5,617 nt of DNA. It comes from Verrucomicrobiales bacterium. Its GTDB lineage: Bacteria > Verrucomicrobiota > Verrucomicrobiae > Limisphaerales > UBA9464. The stretch spans positions 1-5,617 of the forward strand of contig SXXZ01000179.1 of assembly GCA_005789375.1 (NCBI GenBank), in the 5' to 3' direction. Below, piece after piece: positions 1 through 5,617 of the stretch (position 1 is the first letter of the stretch; the number at the start of each line of letters is the position of its first letter). The notes beneath the pieces were generated by a model. It was not told the origin of the DNA, searched no databases, and saw nothing but the letters and a program-made list of their open reading frames with translations. Position numbers and translations under genes: made by a program.

Positions 1-3000
1 GGGTGAAGCGCCCCACTTGGCGCGATCTAGCAGCGCCTCTGGACCCATGAGGTTGGTTAGGGCGATCACGCGGTTCTCGAGGATCCGCTTCTCAAAAGGC
101 GTTCCCGGCGGTTGAACCAGCAAGTCGAGAATGGAGCGTTGGCGACGCAGGAGCATTTGGCGTGTTTCGGGCAATCGAACAATCACGTCGTAGAGGCGGT
201 TGAAGTTGCCGCCCGTGCTAGAGCCTCCGTACAGCGGGTGGCTCTTGGACCCATCCACCGTGGCCTCCAGCGGGTTGCTGCCGCCGTAGAGCTGTCCCCA
301 CGACGCATTCATGTCGAAGGGGATATTGCGCCAAAGTCCGTCGCCGAAGGTGTCGCGGTAGAGGCTCATGTTGGCCCACACGTCGTCGTTCTCGGCGCAC
401 CACCGGGTGCCGGCCAAGTGGTTGATGACCTGGGGCACGTCGAGCAAGTCGAACACCGTGTTGCGTCGCGTCGTCAGCGGGGACGTCTCCCGGATACCGT
501 TGGCCAGTTGAAGATAGTCGGTGCGGCTCGCGTCGTTGTCGGGCTCGAGTTTCTGGAAGACGCCGGTGCTGGAGAAGTTCGGGGTCAGGTTGCCCACGGC
601 TTTGTAGAGGGCGCCCCGTGGGTCGTAGCCCATGCGCTCCACTTGTTCTTGGCCGATGACATCGTTGTGGAAGGCCAACTGATAGAACTGACCATTGAGA
701 TGGACTCGGACGGGATAGTGGAACGGGGAGGGGACTCCGATGGCATCCAGGAACCAGAAGCAGAGACTCTGGCGCAAGTAGGCCGGGTCGAGGTATTCGG
801 CCAAGAGCGCTGACTTGCGCACACTGCCGCCGGGGCCGGGATGGCGGAGTTCGTACCCTCGGTTGAACTCCAGGCGATGCGACTTCTTGTTGAGTCCAGC
901 CGAGGTGTTTCCGCGCAGTTCCATGTAGGCGTTGTCGTAGAGTTCGCCGTCGTGGAAGAGGGCGATGCGACCACCGGACTCGGTGTCGATGCCGGCCAAT
1001 TGATTGGGTGCAATGAAGAGGTGGAAGACCGGCAGCTGAGTGACGAAATTGGTGGGTTGGACGAGGGTGCCTAAGTATTCCGGGGAGGTGGTTGCGCTGG
1101 GGAAGAGCGGCCACCGGGATGTTGCGCCGAGGGTGTCTGTGGCCACGATCCGGTAGCGGATCATTTGACCGGGCGAGGCCAAGTCGGCGGGCAAGGTGGC
1201 CGCGTAGACGCCATCTCCGGCGGCGCCGTCTCCGTGGGACCCGTCATCCCACATCGGGATCCCGGTCTCCGCGCCGAAGAGGATGCGGTAGCGCAGCGTG
1301 ACACTCGACACCGGTTGGAAGGTGTTGCGGACTTGGGTCGTGACACGGAGGTCTTCGGTGTCGGTGGGGACCTTGGGTGTGTGCTGGACCTCCCCAATGA
1401 GGGGCCCCGGCAGGGCGGTGCCCCCCAGGTTGGCAGAACCGGGTGTGGGTCGCGTGAAGTAGACGCCAGAAGGACCTCGATCCCAGGAATTGCCCTGAGG
1501 CACCTGGACAACGCCATGCGAGAGATCGGGCACTTGCGGTGGATAAGTCGCTTTGAACTCGCTGGCGATGTTCGTGCCGTCGGGACGCACCAACGCCAAG
1601 TATTCACCGCCCGCGGCGAGTTGGAAATTGGTGTGCAGGCGGGATCCTGGAGTCCGTCGGTCGGCCCCTGAAGCGAAGACCACCAAGAATCCGCCGGCTG
1701 CCAGATTGGTTTCGGGAAACCGCCATTTTGTCAGGTTGCCGGCGTCATCCGTGAGCGACCATCCGCGCAAGTTGAGGGGAGCCTCTGCGGGGTTGAAGAG
1801 TTCGATCCAATCGACGTATTGCCCGGTCTCGTCTTTGAGGGTGCGCGTGTTGGAAGCCATGAACTCGCTCAAGTACGGCGCAGCCTCGGAGGCGTCGGGA
1901 TCGAGTCGTACGATCCACGGCAGACCTGCGAAAGCGTTGGGTGATGCGGCGAGGTCGTTAATGCCATGAACGAGGGTCCAAGCGAACTGCACTGGTCCGA
2001 CCGGTGGAGCAGGGAAACTGAAGCGGAACTGGCTTCCACTCAGGGCGGCGACCGCCGTTGCGGGCACACCATTAATGAGCAGGTCGGATGCCTCCACGCC
2101 CGTAACCGGTTCACTGAAAAGGACGGAGACCGAATCTAGAGATCTCACTGTGGCTCCTGAAGCGGGAAGTAATCCGGTGAGGGTTGGCGGTGTGTGATCC
2201 ACCAACCGGTAGGCCCCTCCTCCGTTGCCTGTGACGGCCGGGTCGAAGCGGTTGGGCGGCTCGGCTTGATCCACTAAAGCGAGTCGGGGATCCCACTCGA
2301 CGGTGACCGCTCCGTACGTCGGTTGGGTGAATTCGAAACGGTACGCGGCCGGAGTGGTGGCCGTGACCGACTTGGCTCCGAGGCCGTTGACGAGCAGGTG
2401 CGCGGCCACCACTCCGGTGACGGGCTCGCTGAAGGTCACTGTCAATGCGGTCAATGTCTCGACCGTGGAACCGGGGACGGGATCCATGCGGAGCACTGTC
2501 GGTGCCACCGAATCTTTCTGGATGGCCTCCAGCGAGGCATCAAAGCCCAAGTCACTGCTGCCGAGGCTGCTCTGGAAAACTTGGACTGAGAGGACATTGG
2601 TCCCGGCCTGCAGGTAACTCACCGGATTGGGCAGGGTGTATTCCGTGAAGGCAACGGGTTCTGCGGCGTTGTCGGCCAGGGTTGCCAAGCTCACCGCCTC
2701 GCCAGAGGCACCTGGCACGTTCACCCGCAGCACCTCGGTGCCATTAATCCAAGCCACGAAGCCATCATCGACCAGCGCTCCGAGTCGGAGGGCGCTCACT
2801 TCGGTGATGTTCTGCACGACGAACGAGCGGCGCAGGAAGAGCGACCCGTAGACATTCTGCATGCCGCTGATTTGGGTGCCGCCCGGAAGAATATCACCAT
2901 ACCAGAAGGGCGCTGGAGCCGACGCGAATTGAGTCTCCTTGAACTCGATGGTGCGCCATGCCGTGACCGGAGCCGAGGCCTCGTTGGTTCCCGGCCGCCA

Positions 3001-3165
3001 GCGCCACAGTGCGCTCATGGGAATCAGGGTTTGAGCCTGAAGATTGAGCCTGATTTGTGCGGCCGATCCGACCCAAAGAACAATGAACAACCACTGAGCG
3101 ACCCCGCCGAGTTTTCGGGGCCGAAGTCTGCGAGGGATCACTTGCAGATAAATCTTCGGGGTCAT
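1..3165 (-). CDS. Exported lamin-tail / CotH kinase-like multidomain protein (C-terminus cut by window edge)
   Basis: The frame is open for 1055 codons from ATG 3165-3163 to position 1, so the C-terminus is missing. An in-frame TAG at 3177-3175 makes this the first possible ATG. Starting at Met50 instead would lose the signal peptide. Residues 1-36 look like an export signal: basic stretch R12-K18, hydrophobic core about 19-36, possible cleavage after SAA (34-36). Domains follow: beta-sandwich about 56-217 (DDGFVAWINGTEV from D133); two Ig/SbsA-like repeats about 220-315 and 325-425, each with FSEPVTGV (F245, F350); lamin-tail domain about 431-578 (WIELFNP, LRGWSLTDD); Ig-like domain about 582-700 with a possible metal-binding loop DDGSHGDGAAGDG (640-652); CotH-like domain from about 712, with ELRGN (749-753), KKSHRLEF (760-767), NGQF (824-827) and FDMNASWG (950-957). 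CotH proteins are atypical kinases of secreted proteins; B. subtilis CotH phosphorylates spore-coat proteins. Activity here is inferred. N953 lies where Asp is common. No Shine-Dalgarno is visible. Family assignment is firm, substrate unknown. Confidence 0.9.
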   Translation of the reverse strand, partial: MTPKIYLQVIPRRLRPRKLGGVAQWLFIVLWVGSAAQIRLNLQAQTLIPMSALWRWRPGTNEASAPVTAWRTIEFKETQFASAPAPFWYGDILPGGTQISGMQNVYGSLFLRRSFVVQNITEVSALRLGALVDDGFVAWINGTEVLRVNVPGASGEAVSLATLADNAAEPVAFTEYTLPNPVSYLQAGTNVLSVQVFQSSLGSSDLGFDASLEAIQKDSVAPTVLRMDPVPGSTVETLTALTVTFSEPVTGVVAAHLLVNGLGAKSVTATTPAAYRFEFTQPTYGAVTVEWDPRLALVDQAEPPNRFDPAVTGNGGGAYRLVDHTPPTLTGLLPASGATVRSLDSVSVLFSEPVTGVEASDLLINGVPATAVAALSGSQFRFSFPAPPVGPVQFAWTLVHGINDLAASPNAFAGLPWIVRLDPDASEAAPYLSEFMASNTRTLKDETGQYVDWIELFNPAEAPLNLRGWSLTDDAGNLTKWRFPETNLAAGGFLVVFASGADRRTPGSRLHTNFQLAAGGEYLALVRPDGTNIASEFKATYPPQVPDLSHGVVQVPQGNSWDRGPSGVYFTRPTPGSANLGGTALPGPLIGEVQHTPKVPTDTEDLRVTTQVRNTFQPVSSVTLRYRILFGAETGIPMWDDGSHGDGAAGDGVYAATLPADLASPGQMIRYRIVATDTLGATSRWPLFPSATTSPEYLGTLVQPTNFVTQLPVFHLFIAPNQLAGIDTESGGRIALFHDGELYDNAYMELRGNTSAGLNKKSHRLEFNRGYELRHPGPGGSVRKSALLAEYLDPAYLRQSLCFWFLDAIGVPSPFHYPVRVHLNGQFYQLAFHNDVIGQEQVERMGYDPRGALYKAVGNLTPNFSSTGVFQKLEPDNDASRTDYLQLANGIRETSPLTTRRNTVFDLLDVPQVINHLAGTRWCAENDDVWANMSLYRDTFGDGLWRNIPFDMNASWGQLYGGSNPLEATVDGSKSHPLYGGSSTGGNFNRLYDVIVRLPETRQMLLRRQRSILDLLVQPPGTPFEKRILENRVIALTNLMGPEALLDRAKWGASP
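2349..2417. repeat. Perfect 15-bp inverted repeat inside the LTD/CotH gene
   Basis: The arms at 2349-2363 and 2403-2417 are exact reverse complements, 15 of 15 bases and GC-rich, separated by 39 bases. In the minus-strand message the first arm covers about codons 250-255 (GVVAA region, just after the first FSEP motif). The second covers about codons 268-273 (ATTPA region). The message could fold into a strong hairpin in the middle of an Ig-like repeat. Both arms stay in frame and are translated, so this is not a terminator. It may be a chance result of Gly/Val/Ala/Thr/Pro codons, a relic of template switching, or an mRNA structure that slows translation between domains. The repeat itself is certain; a role is not. 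Confidence 0.85.
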
Positions 3166-3242
3166 TAAGAAAGGCTAGGAGAACCCGGTAGGATCAACAA
3201 GCGTGCAGGCCCCCAGACCCCAGGGTCGGAGGGGACTGACTT
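3166..3242 (-). other. 77-bp intergenic gap between pseudopilin-like and LTD/CotH genes
   Basis: This gap separates the TGA of the pseudopilin-like gene from the ATG of the LTD/CotH gene on the same strand. Read on the minus strand, the bases just before the ATG are pyrimidine-rich (CTCCTAGCCTTTCTTA), so no purine-rich ribosome binding site is present. I see no hairpin followed by a T-run and no clear -35/-10 pair. The two genes could therefore be co-transcribed, but neither a weak promoter nor Rho-dependent termination can be excluded. Confidence 0.5.
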
Positions 3243-4061
3243 TCATTCAAAGTGCGGCTCGTTGTCGCGGTTCCAGAAGCGGGCCACGGCCTTGCGTTGG
3301 GCGGGGTTTTTATGGAGTTGGCCGATGATGTCGAGGCGGCGCTTGGATTCGGCGTGGCCGTCGCAGAAGACCAATGATGTGCGGCCGGCGTGGATTTCCA
3401 GCGGCCATTGACGCTCCTCGTACATGCCGATGAATCCGCTCCAGTCGCGGTCGCCCTTTTTCTTCACGTCCCAGTTGCTGTCGCCGAAAGAAATCATCTC
3501 GGAGGGGTTCTTTACCGAGGCCTCTTTGGTTTCACCCCAGACCGGATCTCCGAGGTACACACCGAGTCCGGTGTTGGGTGTCTGTCCGGCGAAGGCGCCC
3601 CAGACGTTGTAGCCGTAGCTCATGAAGAAGGTGCCTCCTGGGCGCAGGCGCACTTCGTCCTTCAGGTAACCCAGCTTGGCCGCGGCCCCGCTGCCGAACT
3701 TCGGAACCCATTGCGACTGCGGGGGTGCGGCCGGGCACCGGAAAACATCGGTGTTCTGACCGCCATACATGCTGCTGCGGAGGAGGGCTGGCCAGATCCA
3801 GGCCGCACCGTCGCCGCCGTCGATGCCCACCGGATAAACCCCGTGGTCCATGATGTAAGTGATCGTCGCCAGGCCCATTTGGCGCAGATTGCTAATGCAT
3901 TTCACACCGTTGGCCTTGGCCTTGGCCTTCGAGAGCGCCGGCAAGAGCATCCCGGCCAAAATGGCGATGATGGCGATAACCACCAGCAGTTCAATGAGGG
4001 TGAAACCGGTGGCACCGTGGGCTCGGTGAGCGGTCCGTTGGTTTAGGGTTGTCGGATGCAT
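3243..4061 (-). CDS. Prepilin-type pseudopilin-like protein with H-X9-DG domain
   Basis: A complete 272-residue protein. The N-terminus is a type II pseudopilin/type IV prepilin signal: a basic 19-residue leader ending in glycine, then F20 and E24, the usual Glu5 of mature pilins, in [19 protein letters not shown]. Prepilin peptidase would be expected to cut between G19 and F20 and methylate F20. The hydrophobic helix runs about 20-43, followed by the family-typical [21 protein letters not shown]224, nine residues, then D234-G235 form the H-X9-DG signature of prepilin-processing-associated proteins abundant in Verrucomicrobiota and Planctomycetota. The tail [12 protein letters not shown] resembles the RWNNDxxPH ending I recall for these paralogues, which supports full length. 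Cysteines are C55, C109 and C233. ATG 4061 is the only usable start: an in-frame TAG lies at 4103-4101 with no ATG, GTG or TTG between. No Shine-Dalgarno is visible. The protein likely sits in the inner membrane or a pseudopilus; its exact role is unknown. It precedes the LTD/CotH gene by 77 bp on the same strand. Confidence 0.93.
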   Translation of the reverse strand: MHPTTLNQRTAHRAHGATGFTLIELLVVIAIIAILAGMLLPALSKAKAKANGVKCISNLRQMGLATITYIMDHGVYPVGIDGGDGAAWIWPALLRSSMYGGQNTDVFRCPAAPPQSQWVPKFGSGAAAKLGYLKDEVRLRPGGTFFMSYGYNVWGAFAGQTPNTGLGVYLGDPVWGETKEASVKNPSEMISFGDSNWDVKKKGDRDWSGFIGMYEERQWPLEIHAGRTSLVFCDGHAESKRRLDIIGQLHKNPAQRKAVARFWNRDNEPHFE

Positions 4062-4352
4062 GGGGTGCGTGGGGAGGGTTTTCCGGGTAATGGAGTTTCT
4101 CTAGCACCCGTTGGCCATCCACGGAAGGGGAATCCACCGATGGGTTTACCTTCCGCGATAGATCGGCGGAGCGCCTCAAGAATGCACCCCGCCGGACCTC
4201 ATTCTCCATTCGCCTGTTCTCGGTGAACCCTCCGTCATCGTGGATTGCCGTTTCCGGGCCGCCTTCGTGGCCGGTGCGGACAATTCGATCCTCCTGCAAC
4301 CCGTCGCCTCCGGGCTTTCCGGCGGTGGGGTTGCTGCGCTAGGCTTAGGTCC
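4062..4352. promoter_or_regulatory. Divergent intergenic region between the pseudopilin-like gene and ffh
   Basis: This 291-bp stretch lies between two genes read away from each other, so promoters for both are expected here. That is inference from layout: I could not pick a convincing sigma-70 -35/-10 pair for either direction. Small open frames on the minus strand look like non-coding chance ORFs. Visible structure is limited to a 7-bp inverted repeat (4122-4128 with 4149-4155) and a GC-rich stem with one bulged G (4254-4260 with 4269-4274). Neither is followed by a T-run. The conserved SRP RNA core (the GGAAGCAGCC-type tetraloop region) is absent, although ffh is adjacent. Just before the ffh ATG there is only a weak AGGT at 4347-4350. 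Confidence 0.5.
4122..4155. repeat. 7-bp inverted repeat in the divergent intergenic region
   Basis: CGGAAGG at 4122-4128 is the exact reverse complement of CCTTCCG at 4149-4155, with 20 bases between them. A second short pair, CCATC (4115-4119) with GATGG (4139-4143), crosses it, so the two could pair only as a pseudoknot or alternatively. It lies 61-94 bases upstream of the pseudopilin-like start and could be an operator or a leader structure. Repeats this short also arise by chance in GC-rich DNA. No role can be shown from sequence alone. Confidence 0.35.
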
Positions 4353-5617
4353 ATGTTCGACTCCCTGAGTGGCAAATTGCAGAACGTCTTCCGCAACCTG
4401 CGAGGACTAGGGAAGATTTCTGAGGGCAACGTGTCGGAGTCCCTGCGCGATGTTCGCATGGCGCTGCTGGAGGCCGACGTGCACTTCAAGGTCGCCAAGG
4501 ATTTCGTCGAATCGATCAAGGCTAAGGCCCTGGGCGAAGAGGTTGTTCAGTCGGTCCATCCCGGCCAGCAGATGATCAAGATCATCAGCGATGAGTTGGT
4601 CGCTTTGTTGGGATCGGAGAATCAAGGGCTTCACCTTACCGGCAACCCAGCCTGCATTTTGATGTGCGGTCTCCACGGCTCGGGCAAGACCACCAGTTCG
4701 GGCAAGCTGGCCAAACTGCTGCTGAAGCAAGGGAAGCTGCCGTTGCTCGTGGCTGCCGATGTGTATCGTCCGGCCGCCATGGACCAATTGGCTACTCTTG
4801 GTGCGCAAATTGGTGTTCCGGTCTTTGTGATGAAGGGAGAGACCGACGTGATTAAAATCGCCCGGGAGGCGCTCGTATACGCGGCCGGTCACCAGTGCAA
4901 CACGGTCATTTTTGACACCGCCGGGCGTCTTCAGATCGACGAGAACTTAGTTCAGGAACTGGTGCGTCTGCGTGATCTTATTAAACCGGCCGAGACCCTG
5001 CTGGTCCTCGACGCGGCCACGGGCCAAGAGGCCGTCAGCGTGGCCACCCATTTTGATAAGGCCCTCAACATCACGGGTGCCATTCTGAGCAAGCTCGATG
5101 GTGACGCCCGCGGTGGTGCGGCTCTGTCTTTCCGACACGTGGTGGGCAAGCCCATCAAGTTCATGGGCGTCGGCGAGAAGCTGGATGATCTCGAGCTGTT
5201 TCATCCCGAGCGCATGGCTCAGCGCATCCTGGGCATGGGCGATGTCGTCACGCTGGTCGAGAAGGCGATGGATCGTATCGATGCCTCTAAGGCGATGGAT
5301 CTTGAGGAGAAGATGCGCAAGGGTCAGTTCACCCTGGATGACTTCCTCATGCAGCTCCGCGAGATGAAGAAACTTGGGCCGCTTCAGGACATCGTTGGCC
5401 TGCTGCCTGGGGGTTCGGAGATGCTCAAGAACACGGATCTCTCCAAGAGTGAAAAGGACTTCAAGCGCATGGAGGGCATCTTGTGCGGCATGACGTGCCA
5501 GGAGCGTGGTTCTCCGCAAATTCTCAACGCCCGGCGTCGTCAGCGTATTGCCAAGGGATCGGGGGTCACGGTCACTGAAGTGAACAACCTGCTCAAGCGC
5601 TTCGATGAGATGCGGGA
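4353..5617 (+). CDS. ffh: Signal recognition particle protein Ffh (SRP54 GTPase), C-terminus cut by window edge
   Basis: This gene encodes the protein subunit of the bacterial signal recognition particle. It binds signal peptides of nascent membrane and secretory proteins, binds the small SRP RNA, and delivers ribosomes to FtsY and SecYEG in a GTP-dependent cycle. The window holds 421 codons plus two bases; the family is usually about 450 residues, so only the end is missing. The start is the canonical one (MFDSLSGKLQNVFRNLRG). The N domain has DVRMALLEADV. The GTPase G domain shows G1 GLHGSGKTT (106-114), DVYRPAAMDQL, G3 DTAGR (188-192), G4 as SKLDGDARGGAALS (S246, K247, D249) and GVGEKLDDLELFHPERM. 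The M domain has FTLDDFLMQLREM, the finger-loop region LLPGGSEM and the RNA-binding helix region ARRRQRIAKGSG (393-404). Deviations are H108 where Gln is usual in G1, and R394 where Ser is usual before the Arg cluster. It is divergent from the pseudopilin-like gene and its Shine-Dalgarno is weak. Identity is near certain. Confidence 0.98.
   Translation, partial: MFDSLSGKLQNVFRNLRGLGKISEGNVSESLRDVRMALLEADVHFKVAKDFVESIKAKALGEEVVQSVHPGQQMIKIISDELVALLGSENQGLHLTGNPACILMCGLHGSGKTTSSGKLAKLLLKQGKLPLLVAADVYRPAAMDQLATLGAQIGVPVFVMKGETDVIKIAREALVYAAGHQCNTVIFDTAGRLQIDENLVQELVRLRDLIKPAETLLVLDAATGQEAVSVATHFDKALNITGAILSKLDGDARGGAALSFRHVVGKPIKFMGVGEKLDDLELFHPERMAQRILGMGDVVTLVEKAMDRIDASKAMDLEEKMRKGQFTLDDFLMQLREMKKLGPLQDIVGLLPGGSEMLKNTDLSKSEKDFKRMEGILCGMTCQERGSPQILNARRRQRIAKGSGVTVTEVNNLLKRFDEMR

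Noticed and set aside
112..813. A 233-codon open frame on the plus strand
   Set aside because: It lies antisense to the LTD/CotH gene, whose frame is open across the whole region and has clear domain motifs. The plus-strand translation is low-complexity Val/Gly/Ala/Arg with no recognisable motif.
218..1114. A 298-codon open frame on the minus strand overlapping the LTD/CotH gene
   Set aside because: It is the same strand in another frame, rich in Arg/Pro/His as expected for a shifted GC-rich reading, and the LTD/CotH frame carries the recognisable domains.
3112..3132. Arg-Arg pair (R12-R13) in the LTD/CotH signal peptide, considered as a Tat signal
   Set aside because: The surrounding residues (IPRRLRPRK) lack the S/T-R-R-x-F-L-K pattern, so a Sec signal is more likely.
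3216..3227. Near-palindrome GACCC-CA-GGGTC between the two minus-strand genes, considered as a terminator
   Set aside because: The loop would be only two bases, the stem is five, and no T-run follows on the minus strand.
3390..4046. A 218-codon plus-strand open frame opposite the pseudopilin-like gene
   Set aside because: The minus-strand gene has a textbook prepilin signal and the H-X9-DG motif; the plus-strand product shows no family features.
4254..4274. GC-rich stem-loop with a bulged G in the ffh upstream region, considered as a terminator or RNA element
   Set aside because: The stem is only six pairs with a bulge and there is no T-run in either direction; it fits random GC-rich sequence.
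3991..4299. A 102-codon minus-strand open frame spanning the intergenic region and the pseudopilin N-terminus
   Set aside because: It overlaps the pseudopilin-like start in another frame and has a charged, motif-free product; it is most likely chance.
4062..4352. Possible SRP (4.5S) RNA gene next to ffh
   Set aside because: The conserved tetraloop and internal-loop core sequence of SRP RNA cannot be found on either strand.
4407..5519. Two long open frames on the minus strand (4407-4892 and 4947-5519)
   Set aside because: They are antisense shadows of ffh, which is recognisable in every motif across this region.

Overview
The window looks like chromosomal DNA from a Verrucomicrobiota bacterium, most likely the Limisphaerales/Pedosphaera group (old subdivision 3). 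This is an inference from gene content, not a database match. Two hallmark families sit together: a type II pseudopilin-like protein with a C-terminal H-X9-DG motif, and a very large exported lamin-tail/CotH protein. The DNA is GC-rich throughout, and none of the three genes has a convincing Shine-Dalgarno sequence.

Layout: positions 1-3165 (minus strand) are one uninterrupted reading frame of at least 1055 codons, running off the left edge. It encodes an exported multidomain protein: signal peptide, beta-sandwich domain, two Ig-like repeats, lamin-tail domain, another Ig-like domain with a DDG-x-HGDG loop, and a CotH kinase-like domain cut by the window edge. After a 77-bp gap comes the upstream co-directional gene (3243-4061, minus), a complete 272-residue prepilin-like protein. 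A 291-bp divergent intergenic region (4062-4352) follows, and then ffh on the plus strand (4353-5617), encoding the GTPase of the signal recognition particle and running off the right edge.

How they may fit together: Ffh is a housekeeping membrane-targeting factor transcribed divergently from the other two and probably functionally independent. The pseudopilin-like gene and the LTD/CotH gene could form a two-gene transcription unit for surface or secreted proteins, but the gap and orientation only permit this and do not prove it.

I found no RNA gene, mobile element, CRISPR array or defence system, and no clear evidence of a wholly new system. The items most worth a second look are a perfect 15-bp inverted repeat inside the LTD/CotH gene, substitutions at two normally conserved sites in Ffh, the Asp-Met-Asn variant of the CotH acidic motif, and the pairing of the pseudopilin-like gene with the CotH gene.
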